Of a DNA stretch of 64,000 bases, positions 17,661 through 26,369 are shown in pieces. A program made the translations under genes and the position numbers. Position 1 is the stretch's first letter; the number at the start of each line of letters is the position of its first letter. Source of the DNA: Bacillus weihaiensis (GTDB lineage Bacteria > Bacillota > Bacilli > Bacillales > Bacillaceae); the NCBI RefSeq assembly GCF_001889165.1, contig NZ_CP016020.1, positions 682,001 through 746,000 of the forward strand, in the 5' to 3' direction. The notes under the pieces were generated by a model. It did no database searches and was not told the DNA's origin. It worked only from the letters and a program-made list of their open reading frames with translations.

Positions 17661-18344
17661 GTGTTTTTTCACCCAATGGACATATTAGTTTTTGCTGCTT
17701 TTGGTTTATCTCTTTGGGCTCAATTTAAGGTGAAAGGTAACTTTAATAAGTGGTCCCAAGTCGAGGCTTCTTCTCACAAAACGGGAGCGGAGGTTGCTCG
17801 TCAAATCTTAGATCAAAATGGTCTATATCAAGTTCGTGTTGAAGCGGTTAGAGGAACATTAACAGATCATTATGATCCAATGTCCCGTGTTGTTCGTTTA
17901 TCTGAGCCAGTTTATCATAGCCATTCTATTGCGGCTGTATCTGTAGCGGCACACGAGGTAGGACATGCAATACAGCATCAGAAATCATATGGTGCTTTAG
18001 TGTTACGTCATAAAATGTTTCCAATCGTTAATCTCACATCAGGTATTGCACCATTCTTATTAATTGGTGGCTTGTTTTTAGGGCAACTAAATTTAATCGG
18101 ATTAGGAATCATTTTATTTTCATTTGCTGTAGCTTTTCAGCTCATTACACTACCTGTTGAATTTAATGCAAGCTCTCGGGCAAAGAAATTAATGGTTTCT
18201 GAAGGAATTATCACGAATAATGAAGAACATGGAGTAAATAAAGTATTAGGAGCAGCTGCTTTAACGTATGTGGCTGGTGCATTAATGGCGTTATTTGAAC
18301 TATTAAAATTTGTAATGATTTTTCTTCAAGGAGACGAAGATTAG
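17661..18344 (+). CDS. yugP: YugP-type membrane zinc metalloprotease, paralogue 1
   Basis: A 227-residue membrane protein of the neutral zinc metallopeptidase 2 family. The zinc-binding motif HEVGH is in AAHEVGHAIQHQ at about residue 95. It opens MFFHPMDILVFAAFGLSLWA and has three or four hydrophobic segments. The substrate is unknown. It is strongly similar along its whole length to the gene at 60813. AGGAGGAATTAGAA precedes the ATG (a GTG in frame at 17661 is read as start; the ORF begins with GTG TTT). It follows a MerR-type gene and precedes yugS. Confidence 0.88.
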   Translation: MFFHPMDILVFAAFGLSLWAQFKVKGNFNKWSQVEASSHKTGAEVARQILDQNGLYQVRVEAVRGTLTDHYDPMSRVVRLSEPVYHSHSIAAVSVAAHEVGHAIQHQKSYGALVLRHKMFPIVNLTSGIAPFLLIGGLFLGQLNLIGLGIILFSFAVAFQLITLPVEFNASSRAKKLMVSEGIITNNEEHGVNKVLGAAALTYVAGALMALFELLKFVMIFLQGDED

Positions 18345-18374
18345 GCATCAATTTATTTCGTAATTTTACTTTTT

Positions 18375-18527
18375 AGGAGGTGACAGGGATCGGCCAACCG
18401 AAACGGAGGCTTCAATGAAAAAGCGATTAACTTAGAAGTAGACTCACTTCTTTTGTAAGTCATTGTTGTGTGGAGCTAAACACTTATGCAATGAGGAAGA
18501 TTTACTCATAGCTAATGTTAAGTAATC
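18375..18527 (+). ncRNA. Structured leader of yugS (class not identified)
   Basis: A stretch with several predicted helices: CGG-CCAA-CCG at about 18391-18400, AGAAGT/ACTTCT at about 18434-18451 with four T following, and TCATTG/CAATGA (18459-18464 with 18489-18494) enclosing GTGT/ACAC. It begins with GGAGGTGA far from any start. It does not match a riboswitch consensus I can recall, including M-box and yybP-ykoY. Inferred as a regulatory leader only. Confidence 0.35.
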
Positions 18528-19907
18528 GTGATTGAATATCCCACTGGTCTTTCCCTTATTTTGGATATAGTTAACCTGATTATTGTTGCGGTTTTAATTG
18601 CCTTAACAGCATTTTTCGTTGCATCGGAATTTGCGATTGTTAAATTAAGAAGTTCGAGACTAGATCAGTTAATAGCAGAGGGAAATAACTCAGCTATTGC
18701 TGCAAAGAAAGTAACCTCAAATTTGGATGAATATTTATCAGCCTGTCAGCTAGGAATTACCATTACTGCTTTAGGTTTAGGTTGGCTTGGAGAGCCAACG
18801 CTAGAAGTGATTCTCCATCCGTTATTAGAGCTATTAAATGTGAACGAGTCAATTGTTAGTGTATTAACCATTGTATTGGCATTCATTATGATTACCTATT
18901 TACATGTAGTAGTAGGAGAGTTAGCTCCTAAAACAATAGCTATTCAAAAGGCAGAGTTTATTACGCTGCTATTTGCTAGACCGCTGATCTTTTTCTACCG
19001 AGTCATGTATCCTTTTATTTGGGTGTTAAATGGTTCAGCAAATCTACTTATTCGTTTAATCGGCTTAAAGCCTGCATCAGAGCATGAGCTTGCTCATACC
19101 GAGGAAGAGCTTAGAATTATTCTCTCTGAAAGCTATAAAAGTGGTGAAATCAATCAGTCTGAATTTAAATATGTAAATCGAATTTTTGAGTTTGATGATC
19201 GCATTGCAAAGGAAATTATGGTACCTAGAACAGAGATCGTAACAACTTCAGTAGAAAAATCGTTCCAAGAGAATCTGGATATTATGCGTAGTGAAAAATT
19301 CACTCGTTATCCAGTAGTGAATGGAGATAAAGATCATATTCTTGGAATGGTGAACATCAAAGAAATCTTTACTGATCTATACTATTTGACGGCAGAAGAA
19401 CGCAAAAATACATCTATACAAAAGTATATTCGACCTGTTATACAAGTGATAGAATCTATCCCAATTCATGATTTGTTAATTAAGATGCAAAAGGATCGTG
19501 TTCACATGGCCATCCTAATGGATGAGTACGGAGGAACAGCTGGTTTAGTAACAGTTGAAGATATCATTGAAGAGATTGTTGGTGATATCCGTGATGAGTT
19601 TGACCACGATGAAGTCCCAGATATTCAAAAACGTGGTGAACATCATTATGTTGTTGATGGTAAGGTTCTGTTATATGAGATTAACAATATGCTAGGCTTA
19701 GATATTGATGATGAGGATATCGACACACTAGGTGGATGGATACTAACTCAAAATATAGAAAGTAAGCAAGGAGACGTTCTCACATATCAAGGCTATGAGT
19801 TCCACATCCTTGATATGGAAGGTCATCTTATTCGTTCAGTAGAGATTCAAGAAAAGGTTCATGATGAAGAAGGAGAATCTGAACTAATTGAAAGTATAGA
19901 AGAATAA
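18528..19907 (+). CDS. yugS: YugS-type CNNM/CorC family transporter (hemolysin-like, CBS domains)
   Basis: The 459-residue protein has an N-terminal DUF21 (CNNM) membrane domain with three or four helices, then two CBS domains and a C-terminal CorC_HlyC domain. Family hallmarks are ALTAFFVASEFAIVKLRSSR, HVVVGELAPKTIA and DEYGGTAGLVTVEDIIEEIVG. Members are linked to Mg2+/Co2+ transport or export. The GTG at 18528 has no ribosome binding site, so the true start may be a later codon such as the TTG in LILDIVNL. The leader above may control it. Confidence 0.88.
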   Translation: MIEYPTGLSLILDIVNLIIVAVLIALTAFFVASEFAIVKLRSSRLDQLIAEGNNSAIAAKKVTSNLDEYLSACQLGITITALGLGWLGEPTLEVILHPLLELLNVNESIVSVLTIVLAFIMITYLHVVVGELAPKTIAIQKAEFITLLFARPLIFFYRVMYPFIWVLNGSANLLIRLIGLKPASEHELAHTEEELRIILSESYKSGEINQSEFKYVNRIFEFDDRIAKEIMVPRTEIVTTSVEKSFQENLDIMRSEKFTRYPVVNGDKDHILGMVNIKEIFTDLYYLTAEERKNTSIQKYIRPVIQVIESIPIHDLLIKMQKDRVHMAILMDEYGGTAGLVTVEDIIEEIVGDIRDEFDHDEVPDIQKRGEHHYVVDGKVLLYEINNMLGLDIDDEDIDTLGGWILTQNIESKQGDVLTYQGYEFHILDMEGHLIRSVEIQEKVHDEEGESELIESIEE

Positions 19908-19924
19908 GAGATACAGCTTAGAGT

Positions 19925-19952
19925 GGAGGCATCTATATGTCTCCCTTTTTTA
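19925..19952 (+). terminator. Terminator after yugS
   Basis: GGAGGCA/TGTCTCC stem (one G-U pair), six-base loop, then C and six T. Confidence 0.8.
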
Positions 19953-20199
19953 TTTAACTATTTGCGTCTCCTTTTTTGCTTTAAGTCATTTGAAGAAAAC
20001 AGTGCTGTATAAAAACTAGTGAGATTTTTTCTTCTTAGAAGACTCCCGTATATATCATTAATAATAGAGCTTTTTATTTTAGTAGAAATTCTAAGGGAGA
20101 AATAACGAAAATTCACCTAATAGTTGGTAATCGTGTGATAAATGTTGTACATTTATAATGAATCCATTTCATACAATCTCTTAGAAAAGAGCTCGAATT
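19953..20199. other. Non-coding stretch after yugS
   Basis: AT-rich, no gene seen on either strand. Confidence 0.4.
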
Positions 20200-20534
20200 T
20201 TACATCTTAAGCAGCTTGTGGCTAATTTAACATGGTATTTGATACGATAAACCAAAAAGTCACAAATAACACGCAATACGATATCGTTCTATAATTGCTT
20301 TACTAGGTTTTTAATAAAATGAATCCGTTCAATCATTCTAGTAGCCAAGGAGGAAAGAAATCACAGCAGCAAGTTTGTGCTCAACACCACTTGTGAAACG
20401 TCATTTTTTAGTCTCCTACAAAGTAGTTGATTAATATCAAGATTTGATAGCAAATAGCTTTAAATCGTTGGGGTAGGTTCTACATCATATCCTTCTTGTA
20501 GGTCAAAGAGGTCTCCTTGTCGTATAATAGGCAT
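20200..20534 (-). pseudogene. Degenerate transposase remnant (IS5/IS1182-like, DUF772-type N-terminus)
   Basis: From ATG 20534 (GGAGGAAG upstream) the minus strand reads MPIIRQGDLFDLQEGYDVEP and then hits a stop. Later fragments in other frames include MIERIHFIKNLVKQL, a stop, and NDIVLR. These match the order of transposases that begin QGxLFDxQ and contain VERIPTIKDLVKRLKNDVLFR. Several stops, a frameshift and an internal loss make it dead. No catalytic residues survive. Confidence 0.6.
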
Positions 20535-20854
20535 AGGGAAACTTCCTCCAGTCTCATAAGCTTGTGTGATGCATACTTATTTCGACAGTTTGGGGAGGGA
20601 TTTTCTTTTTTGTCTTGAAAGCCCTTGAGGCTCTAAGGATTCAATTGATGAAATTTAACCAATAGAATAAAATTTGAAACTTTTTGATTATTTAATCGTA
20701 GAGGTAAAGAGAAAACTTTCCTCATTGGTACTGGCTTTTTCCTGGATGGTGCTTTACTGACTAGAAGAAGAACGAAACGGGGTACAAGCCTTATTAATTA
20801 ATTGCAAGAAAGTCTATTGAAAGAGAAGTTTTATTATAACTGGAGGAGCTAGAC
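20535..20854. other. Intergenic stretch before yueF
   Basis: No gene is recognised. It likely includes 5' IS debris and the yueF promoter. Confidence 0.35.
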
Positions 20855-21973
20855 TTGTTTAAATCAAAGACACATTTTTGGACATTACAAATTTTATTAA
20901 TTTTGCTGATTGTCTATGTAAGTACGAAGGTATCCTTTCTTTTTGAACCAATCATTGTCTTTACAACCACATTATTTTTCCCAATACTCATTGCTGGAAT
21001 TTTATTTTTTATTTTTGCTCCAGTTGTGACACTGTTAGAAAGGGGAAAGGTACCTAGAACCCTTGCCATTCTTATTCCTTATATCGTGTTCATTGGTGTT
21101 TTCTCAGGGTTGATTGCTTTTATTGGTCCAATCGTTGCCGATCAGGTGTCTGACTTAGTGGAAAATTTTCCTAGGTATGTAGAAGAAATGACCGCTTATA
21201 TTTTGGAAATGTCAAAAACATCTGCCTTCACCTGGGTAATGGAGCAGGAGTATATTTCTCTTGATGAAATTGAAAATACATTAACAGGGTTTGCAACAGA
21301 CTTACCGAAAAATATTACCCAAAGCTTTACGGCTGTCATTGGAGTAGTAACGAATATAACATTAACGGTTATAACTGTCCCATTCATCCTCTTTTATATG
21401 TTAAAAGATGGACATAAGCTTCCGACGGCTGCAGTGAAGATTTTACCTGGTACATATCGAGCGGAAGGTTTAAAGATTTTCCGTGACTTATATGAAACGT
21501 TGGCAGCCTATATTCAGGGACAAGTGATTGTTTCTTTAGCAGTCGGGATAGGCTGTTTTATCGGTTATACCATTATTGGTTTAGATTACGCACTTGTTTT
21601 AGGGATAGTAGTGGCTGTAGCAAATATTATTCCATATTTAGGGCCATTTATTGGTGCAGCACCTGCTGTTATTATTGCTTTACTAGATTCTCCAGCTAAA
21701 GCGATTTTTGCGGCTTTAGTCGTAACAATTGTCCAACAAATAGATGGTAATTTTCTTTCACCACTTATTATTGGGAAACGTCTAAATACACATCCATTAA
21801 CAATTATATTGTTGTTAATAGGTGCAGGTAGCTTCGGTGGAGTTATTGGAATGATCCTTGCTGTTCCAACTTATGCGGTTCTTAAGGCAATTACATTAAA
21901 TGTTATTCGTTTGGTAAAATTAAGAAAAAGATCTAAGTCTGAGTTAATGAGTCAAACAGATACTAGCCTATAA
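20855..21973 (+). CDS. yueF: YueF, AI-2E family membrane transporter
   Basis: A 372-residue AI-2E/PerM-family membrane protein with about eight hydrophobic segments. The family signature GLDYALVLGIVVAVANIIPYLGPFIG appears near residue 240-265 and GGVIGMILAVPTYAVLK close to the end. Members export autoinducer-2 or act as Na+/H+ antiporters. The actual substrate is unknown. It opens with TTG at 20855 after GGAGGAGCTAGAC, and the order yueF-yueG-yueH matches B. subtilis. Confidence 0.88.
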   Translation: MFKSKTHFWTLQILLILLIVYVSTKVSFLFEPIIVFTTTLFFPILIAGILFFIFAPVVTLLERGKVPRTLAILIPYIVFIGVFSGLIAFIGPIVADQVSDLVENFPRYVEEMTAYILEMSKTSAFTWVMEQEYISLDEIENTLTGFATDLPKNITQSFTAVIGVVTNITLTVITVPFILFYMLKDGHKLPTAAVKILPGTYRAEGLKIFRDLYETLAAYIQGQVIVSLAVGIGCFIGYTIIGLDYALVLGIVVAVANIIPYLGPFIGAAPAVIIALLDSPAKAIFAALVVTIVQQIDGNFLSPLIIGKRLNTHPLTIILLLIGAGSFGGVIGMILAVPTYAVLKAITLNVIRLVKLRKRSKSELMSQTDTSL

Positions 21974-22037
21974 GGCGAAGAACACTTCTTTTATAGCCCC
22001 ATATCATACACTATAGGTTATGAAGGAGGAGATGAAC

Positions 22038-22259
22038 ATGCCGGCATTTGTTGGTCCAATTAAGCTGAATAATATGGGAAGTAGTGCTATATTTAAGGTG
22101 GGAGATAGTTTTTCTTTATCACCAAAAGCGAAGTCGAAAGCATCGATCGGCTCTGGCGGAGCGAACACAGGTGATTTTATTGAAACGCAGAATCTATTTA
22201 ATATTACGAACTTCCAAGATATAGATATGATTGATCAACAAGAAAATCTGAATTTCTAA
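22038..22259 (+). CDS. yueG: YueG, GerPA/GerPF-type spore germination protein
   Basis: A 73-residue protein beginning MPAFVGPIKLNNMGSSAIFKVGD, the GerPA/GerPF family pattern. GerP proteins sit in the spore coat and help germinants reach their receptors. AAGGAGGAGATGAAC precedes the ATG. Expression in the mother cell is expected for the family, but I cannot confirm the sigma factor from sequence. Confidence 0.88.
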   Translation: MPAFVGPIKLNNMGSSAIFKVGDSFSLSPKAKSKASIGSGGANTGDFIETQNLFNITNFQDIDMIDQQENLNF

Positions 22260-22481
22260 GCGCGGTTTATTCTTTATAAACAATGTTTTTGTTTAGATTG
22301 TTGCTTGTCTAAAAAATTTATAAGTGCCGGATTTTTCACCTAGGTACAAGGTTCTCCTGTTAGTGTTAGTAAAGGAAGAGCCATTCTTTTCTTTCTTACT
22401 ATCATTGGTTTTTGGTAGGAATAATGATTATACTCTTTGAAATATGTACTAAATAGCAACAAAGTTTAAAAATAACCTTAT

Positions 22482-22524
22482 AAAAAGTTTCAACTGAAGG
22501 TAGCACATCAGTTGAAACTTTTTT
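22482..22524. terminator. Terminator downstream of yueG
   Basis: 16-bp stem (AAAAAGTTTCAACTGA and its complement) with six T on the plus strand and a matching A-run, so it is potentially bidirectional. Confidence 0.85.
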
Positions 22525-22635
22525 AAGTAACATGGATAAATTTGTAGAGCATGTTCTATGTGTGAACAAATAATGCAAAGTATATGGAACTTCACTATAA
22601 TAAGTCTATAGTTATTTCTGAAAGGATTGAAGGGT

Positions 22636-22884
22636 ATGAAGATTAGAAAGGCAAATGTACATAATCAAGATCAATTAATTACAAATGTGTATATCTATGA
22701 AAATAAGCAGCAAGAATTCAGTATGGTGGCTATTCCTGAAATCGAGTGGTCTGTCACTATTCCTTATGTGGAGGAACGAGTAGAGCTTGAACTACGATTG
22801 AAATCTTCATTAGTTCAACGAATTGATCCACTTGCAGCTGAGGAACTATCCTCTAAAATTGTCCAATGGACAGGTGAAATGTAA
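22636..22884 (+). CDS. yueH: YueH-like protein
   Basis: An 82-residue soluble protein (MKIRKANVHNQDQLITNVYI at the N-terminus), the same length as B. subtilis YueH and in the same place beside yueG. The function is unknown. I place the start at ATG 22636, ten bases from AAAGG. The TTG at 22627 overlaps the site. The stop codon directly abuts the GAGGCTGGGAC repeat. Confidence 0.8.
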   Translation: MKIRKANVHNQDQLITNVYIYENKQQEFSMVAIPEIEWSVTIPYVEERVELELRLKSSLVQRIDPLAAEELSSKIVQWTGEM

Positions 22885-23006
22885 TGAGGCTGGGACAAAA
22901 CAAAGAGCCGGGCACCCTCCGACTCAATCTATTGTGTGCACTAAATAAATCAGTGCGTACATATAGTCGTTACGATAAGGTGCCAGGCACTTCTGTCCCA
23001 GCCTCA
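22885..23006. repeat. GAGGCTGGGAC dispersed repeat, copy 2 (full length)
   Basis: TGAGGCTGGGACAAAACAAA opens it and GGCACTTCTGTCCCAGCCTCA closes it (last 20 bases plus one). It starts on the base after the yueH stop and its last three bases are the stop codon of the hpaB gene, so the convergent genes fit it exactly. A long hairpin with an internal arm pair is expected. Confidence 0.92.
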
Positions 23007-24440
23007 ATCTATCAATTGCTGAACTTGTTCCATATATTCATCCCGCGGATATCCGTGGTATAAAGTTGTTACTAACCTCATGGGGTCCCCGAAAAAATAC
23101 CGTTCATATTGTGTTTGTCTCGTACCGAAGCGACTCATTGTCAAATCATAGACAACTCTAAATAGCTTTGCTCTTGTTACAGAATCGCAATCTATTCCTT
23201 GGTAATACATAGATAAGTCGTCCTGTAAGCTTGAGTGAAAGTCTTCCTCTGAAGGGATCGCAACTAATCCACCAGCTCCAAGTAATTGAAGAATTTCGAT
23301 TGATCGTGGATATAAAGATGAGAATGAGTTTACAGCAACAAACAAAGAATGTACGTGAGGTACCATCGTCCCCCATTCATCTTCACGTGCCAGTACTTCT
23401 GCACGATCTAATAAGGCTTTCATTGTTTCAAGTCCAATAATTATTTCACTTATTTTTTGGTGGATGTGATGGTAATCTGATAAAGCCATTGATTTTACTA
23501 GCAATTGAGAGAGCCCTAGAACAAATTCTAACTTAGTTATTTGTCTTATCGAAACTTGGTGTAAAGTAAGGGGTGTGAAACTACTCCTTGAAAAAAGCTT
23601 ATGAGCAAGATCAGAACGATGGTGAAAATAAACATGTTCCCAAGGGACAAACACATTATTGAAAATCAGCATCGTGTCCATTTCATTAAATCGAGAAGAG
23701 AGTGGATAATTAAAGGTAGATTCTCCATTAAAATAGGACTCTCGACAAACAAAGGTAACTCCTTTTGCATTAGAAGGGATTGATAAGCAAAACGCATTCT
23801 CCTCATCATAGATTTTTCCACTAGGGGGTAATAACAGTATTTCATCTGTCATGCCTCCTTGGGTTGCGAGAAGTCTTGCCCCCTTTAGATAAACACCATC
23901 AGCTGTTTGTTTAACAATTTTTGTTTCTGGTTTATTCAGTGACTCTGCTTTTAGACTAGTTCTCTGAGACTTAGGATTAATAAAGCTGTGAGTAAATGAT
24001 AAATCATATTCCCTTGCTCTTTCATAAAGATGTAAGAGATTGTTTGAAAAACGTGGATCTTGTTCAGATACGACTTGAGCTGATGCAGCTAATGTCATAA
24101 TAACAGTGTTTAAATAATCGGGTGTACGTCCCATCATCCCATAAGTATGTGTAGCCCACGTTTTAATCATTGCTCTCCGTGATTCTAAGTCTTCCTTTGT
24201 TTTAGGCTGTAGAAATGAACGTCCGACACGCTCACCAGAGGTAGGGGATTTATATGTCATCCTTTCTACTAGCTTGTCTTCCTGCTGCAAGTCGTAAAGT
24301 TCAGCCTTTGTTTTCACCGCTCCTTTATAGGCTGAATGGTCACAAATTGCTTCCGTCATTCTTTCTCCATTTATCCATACGTTCGGTTCTAATGCTTTCA
24401 TTCTCGATACATATTCTTTTCCACTAATAGCGGGCATCAT
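23004..24440 (-). CDS. HpaB-family FAD-dependent 4-hydroxyphenylacetate 3-monooxygenase-like protein
   Basis: A 478-residue HpaB/PvcC-type flavin-dependent aromatic hydroxylase, the oxygenase half of a two-component system, similar in length to B. subtilis YoaI. Family regions seen are ATHTYGMMGRTPDYLN, FVPWEHVYFH and GAGGLVAIPSEEDF near the FAD/substrate pockets. A flavin reductase partner is not in the window. The phenolic substrate is unknown. ATG at 24440. Confidence 0.88.
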   Translation of the reverse strand: MMPAISGKEYVSRMKALEPNVWINGERMTEAICDHSAYKGAVKTKAELYDLQQEDKLVERMTYKSPTSGERVGRSFLQPKTKEDLESRRAMIKTWATHTYGMMGRTPDYLNTVIMTLAASAQVVSEQDPRFSNNLLHLYERAREYDLSFTHSFINPKSQRTSLKAESLNKPETKIVKQTADGVYLKGARLLATQGGMTDEILLLPPSGKIYDEENAFCLSIPSNAKGVTFVCRESYFNGESTFNYPLSSRFNEMDTMLIFNNVFVPWEHVYFHHRSDLAHKLFSRSSFTPLTLHQVSIRQITKLEFVLGLSQLLVKSMALSDYHHIHQKISEIIIGLETMKALLDRAEVLAREDEWGTMVPHVHSLFVAVNSFSSLYPRSIEILQLLGAGGLVAIPSEEDFHSSLQDDLSMYYQGIDCDSVTRAKLFRVVYDLTMSRFGTRQTQYERYFFGDPMRLVTTLYHGYPRDEYMEQVQQLID

Positions 24441-24760
24441 TACACACTCCTTACAACTTCTTAAGACAATTTATGGAGGAGAATGAAAATTTATAAATAC
24501 TATTTTTAAATTTTAGCTATTTCTTATGGAATGATCCACATTAGGAAGTTTCAAATAATCATCCCAATTAGTAGAACTTCAATTGATTGTATAAAAGTTT
24601 TCCACCTTCATTACAGGTTTAAGTCACTCGTTGCTCATTTGGTAAATGAAAAATTTAAGCTTTATATGTTTTGAAATCAGATCTCTTACTGTTTGGTAAC
24701 GTTTTAAAGACGTAGTGGATGGAAATACTATGGAACATTATGTGTGAGAGGGTGTAAAGT
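24441..24760. other. Intergenic stretch upstream of hpaB
   Basis: AT-rich, presumably the promoter for the minus-strand hpaB gene. Nothing else is recognised. Confidence 0.4.
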
Positions 24761-24868
24761 GTGGAGGAAGAAAATTTTCCAAGAGGGTTGGGTTGGGGCA
24801 TCCTTTTAAGTATCCCTTTATGGATTTCATTTTTTGGTTGGTTAAAATTAATCTTTGCCTTGATTTAG
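24761..24868 (+). CDS. Possible 35-residue membrane miniprotein
   Basis: A GTG at 24761, after GAGGGTGTAAAGT, opens MEEENFPRGLGWGILLSIPL and continues as a single hydrophobic helix ending LIFALI. The acidic head and one transmembrane segment are coherent. I recognise no homologue with certainty. It may be a spurious frame. Confidence 0.4.
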   Translation: MEEENFPRGLGWGILLSIPLWISFFGWLKLIFALI

Positions 24869-25114
24869 TTATCTATACCTTAATAGGTGAAGGATCAGTC
24901 TTCTCAATTTTCACGGCTAAAGTGCTCTAAGAGTCAGGGATCAAACTTTAGGCCCTGATACCTTCCATATTTATCTTTTTTCTGCACATTATTCTCATTT
25001 TTTTCGAAAAATAAAAGAAAATCCCAATTAAACAGTAAATTACTGTGAAAAGTGTAGTAAAATAGTTGACATATAGAGATAGATTTTCTTTTTTTTGGAG
25101 GGGAAACATGCCTT

Positions 25115-26341
25115 ATGGAGGTATTTGTAGCAAGACAGCCTATTTTAAACAATAATGAAGAAGTAATTGCCTATGAGCTTTTATATAGAGGTAGTAAAGA
25201 TAATGTGTTCCCTAATATTGATGGAGACCGTGCGACGACTGAAGTAATTATTAATAGCTTCTTAAATATTGGGATGCAAGACTTATCAGAAGGAAAAAAA
25301 TGCTTTATAAACTTTACAGGCTCACTGTTAAAGTCCAAACTTCCTACATACTTTAATCCAAATTCAATCGTAGTGGAGATTTTGGAAACAGTTGAGATTG
25401 ATGAAGAGCTAATTGTAATTTGTCATGAATTGAAAGAACTAGGGTACACCATTGCCTTGGATGATTTTAAGGTTCAGGAATCATCGCGTCTTTTACCAAA
25501 ATTATTAAAGTATATTGATATTATAAAGGTTGATTTTTTGCAAACCTCATATGAGGAACGGAAGAAGTTAGTTGAAAGATATCGGCCTTTACAAATTGAA
25601 TTGCTTGCGGAAAAAGTCGAAACACGTGAAGACTTTATAGCAGCAAAACAGGCAGGCTATACTTATTTCCAAGGGTATTTCTTTAGTAAGCCTTTCATTA
25701 TTTCAAGCTATGATGTACCGATGTATTTAAAAACCTATTATCAAATTTTTAATGAAATAACGAAGACAGAGCCTGATATTGATGTAATTGCCTCTGAAAT
25801 AGAGCGTGATATTTCAATGTCATATAAGCTTTTAAAGCTTATTAATTCTCCAGCATTTAGGCCAATAAATAAAATTAAGTCCATTAAACAAGCAATTGTC
25901 TTACTTGGTTTAAATGAATTGAAAAAGTGGATTTATGTGTTGTCATTAAAAGAAATGAAAACAGAAAAAGAAAAAAATATGGATGAAGTGGTGAAAATGT
26001 CACTTGTCCGTGCAAAGCTTTGTGAACAAATTGCCTTAGCGTTAGGGAAAAGTCACACGGATTCCGCGCAATTTATGTTAACGGGATTGTTTTCTCTCAT
26101 TGATACTCTTTTACATCGACATATACAAGATATCCTTAATGATCTGCCTTTATCAGACGACATTCAACATGCTCTGTTAGGGGAGGAAAATGAACTAAAT
26201 AAAGTGTTAAATTGGGCGCTGCTAATTGAAAGAACGACTTGGAATGAAGAGGAAATACCTTTTACTAAAGAGCAAATTAGTCAGATTTACGTTCAAGCTA
26301 TTGACTGGGCATCCAGTTTAATGAAGGAAATGGGAGGGTGA
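25115..26341 (+). CDS. yuxH: YuxH, EAL-HDOD signalling protein
   Basis: The 408-residue cytosolic protein has an N-terminal EAL-like domain and a C-terminal HDOD domain (DIDVIASEIERDISMSYKLL onward, LINSPAF). The EAL signature is altered: it reads YELLYRG in place of EALLR and IALDDFK in place of IALDDFG, so c-di-GMP phosphodiesterase activity is uncertain, as for B. subtilis YuxH (ComA2-neighbour, 409 residues). GGAGGGG lies 11 bases before ATG 25115. It faces terC, and one hairpin spans both stops. Confidence 0.9.
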   Translation: MEVFVARQPILNNNEEVIAYELLYRGSKDNVFPNIDGDRATTEVIINSFLNIGMQDLSEGKKCFINFTGSLLKSKLPTYFNPNSIVVEILETVEIDEELIVICHELKELGYTIALDDFKVQESSRLLPKLLKYIDIIKVDFLQTSYEERKKLVERYRPLQIELLAEKVETREDFIAAKQAGYTYFQGYFFSKPFIISSYDVPMYLKTYYQIFNEITKTEPDIDVIASEIERDISMSYKLLKLINSPAFRPINKIKSIKQAIVLLGLNELKKWIYVLSLKEMKTEKEKNMDEVVKMSLVRAKLCEQIALALGKSHTDSAQFMLTGLFSLIDTLLHRHIQDILNDLPLSDDIQHALLGEENELNKVLNWALLIERTTWNEEEIPFTKEQISQIYVQAIDWASSLMKEMGG

Positions 26342-26369
26342 GTGCTAGTGTTAACTAGCACTCGTTTTT
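26340..26369. terminator. Shared terminator at the yuxH/terC junction
   Basis: A perfect 10-bp stem GAGTGCTAGT/ACTAGCACTC with loop GTTA is followed by G and five T. Only nine bases separate the stop codons, so the hairpin overlaps both gene ends. Confidence 0.9.

Noticed and set aside
25108-25156. Alternative ATG at 25108 in front of yuxH
   Set aside because: It is in another frame and stops after 15 codons. The yuxH frame at 25115 carries the EAL/HDOD protein.
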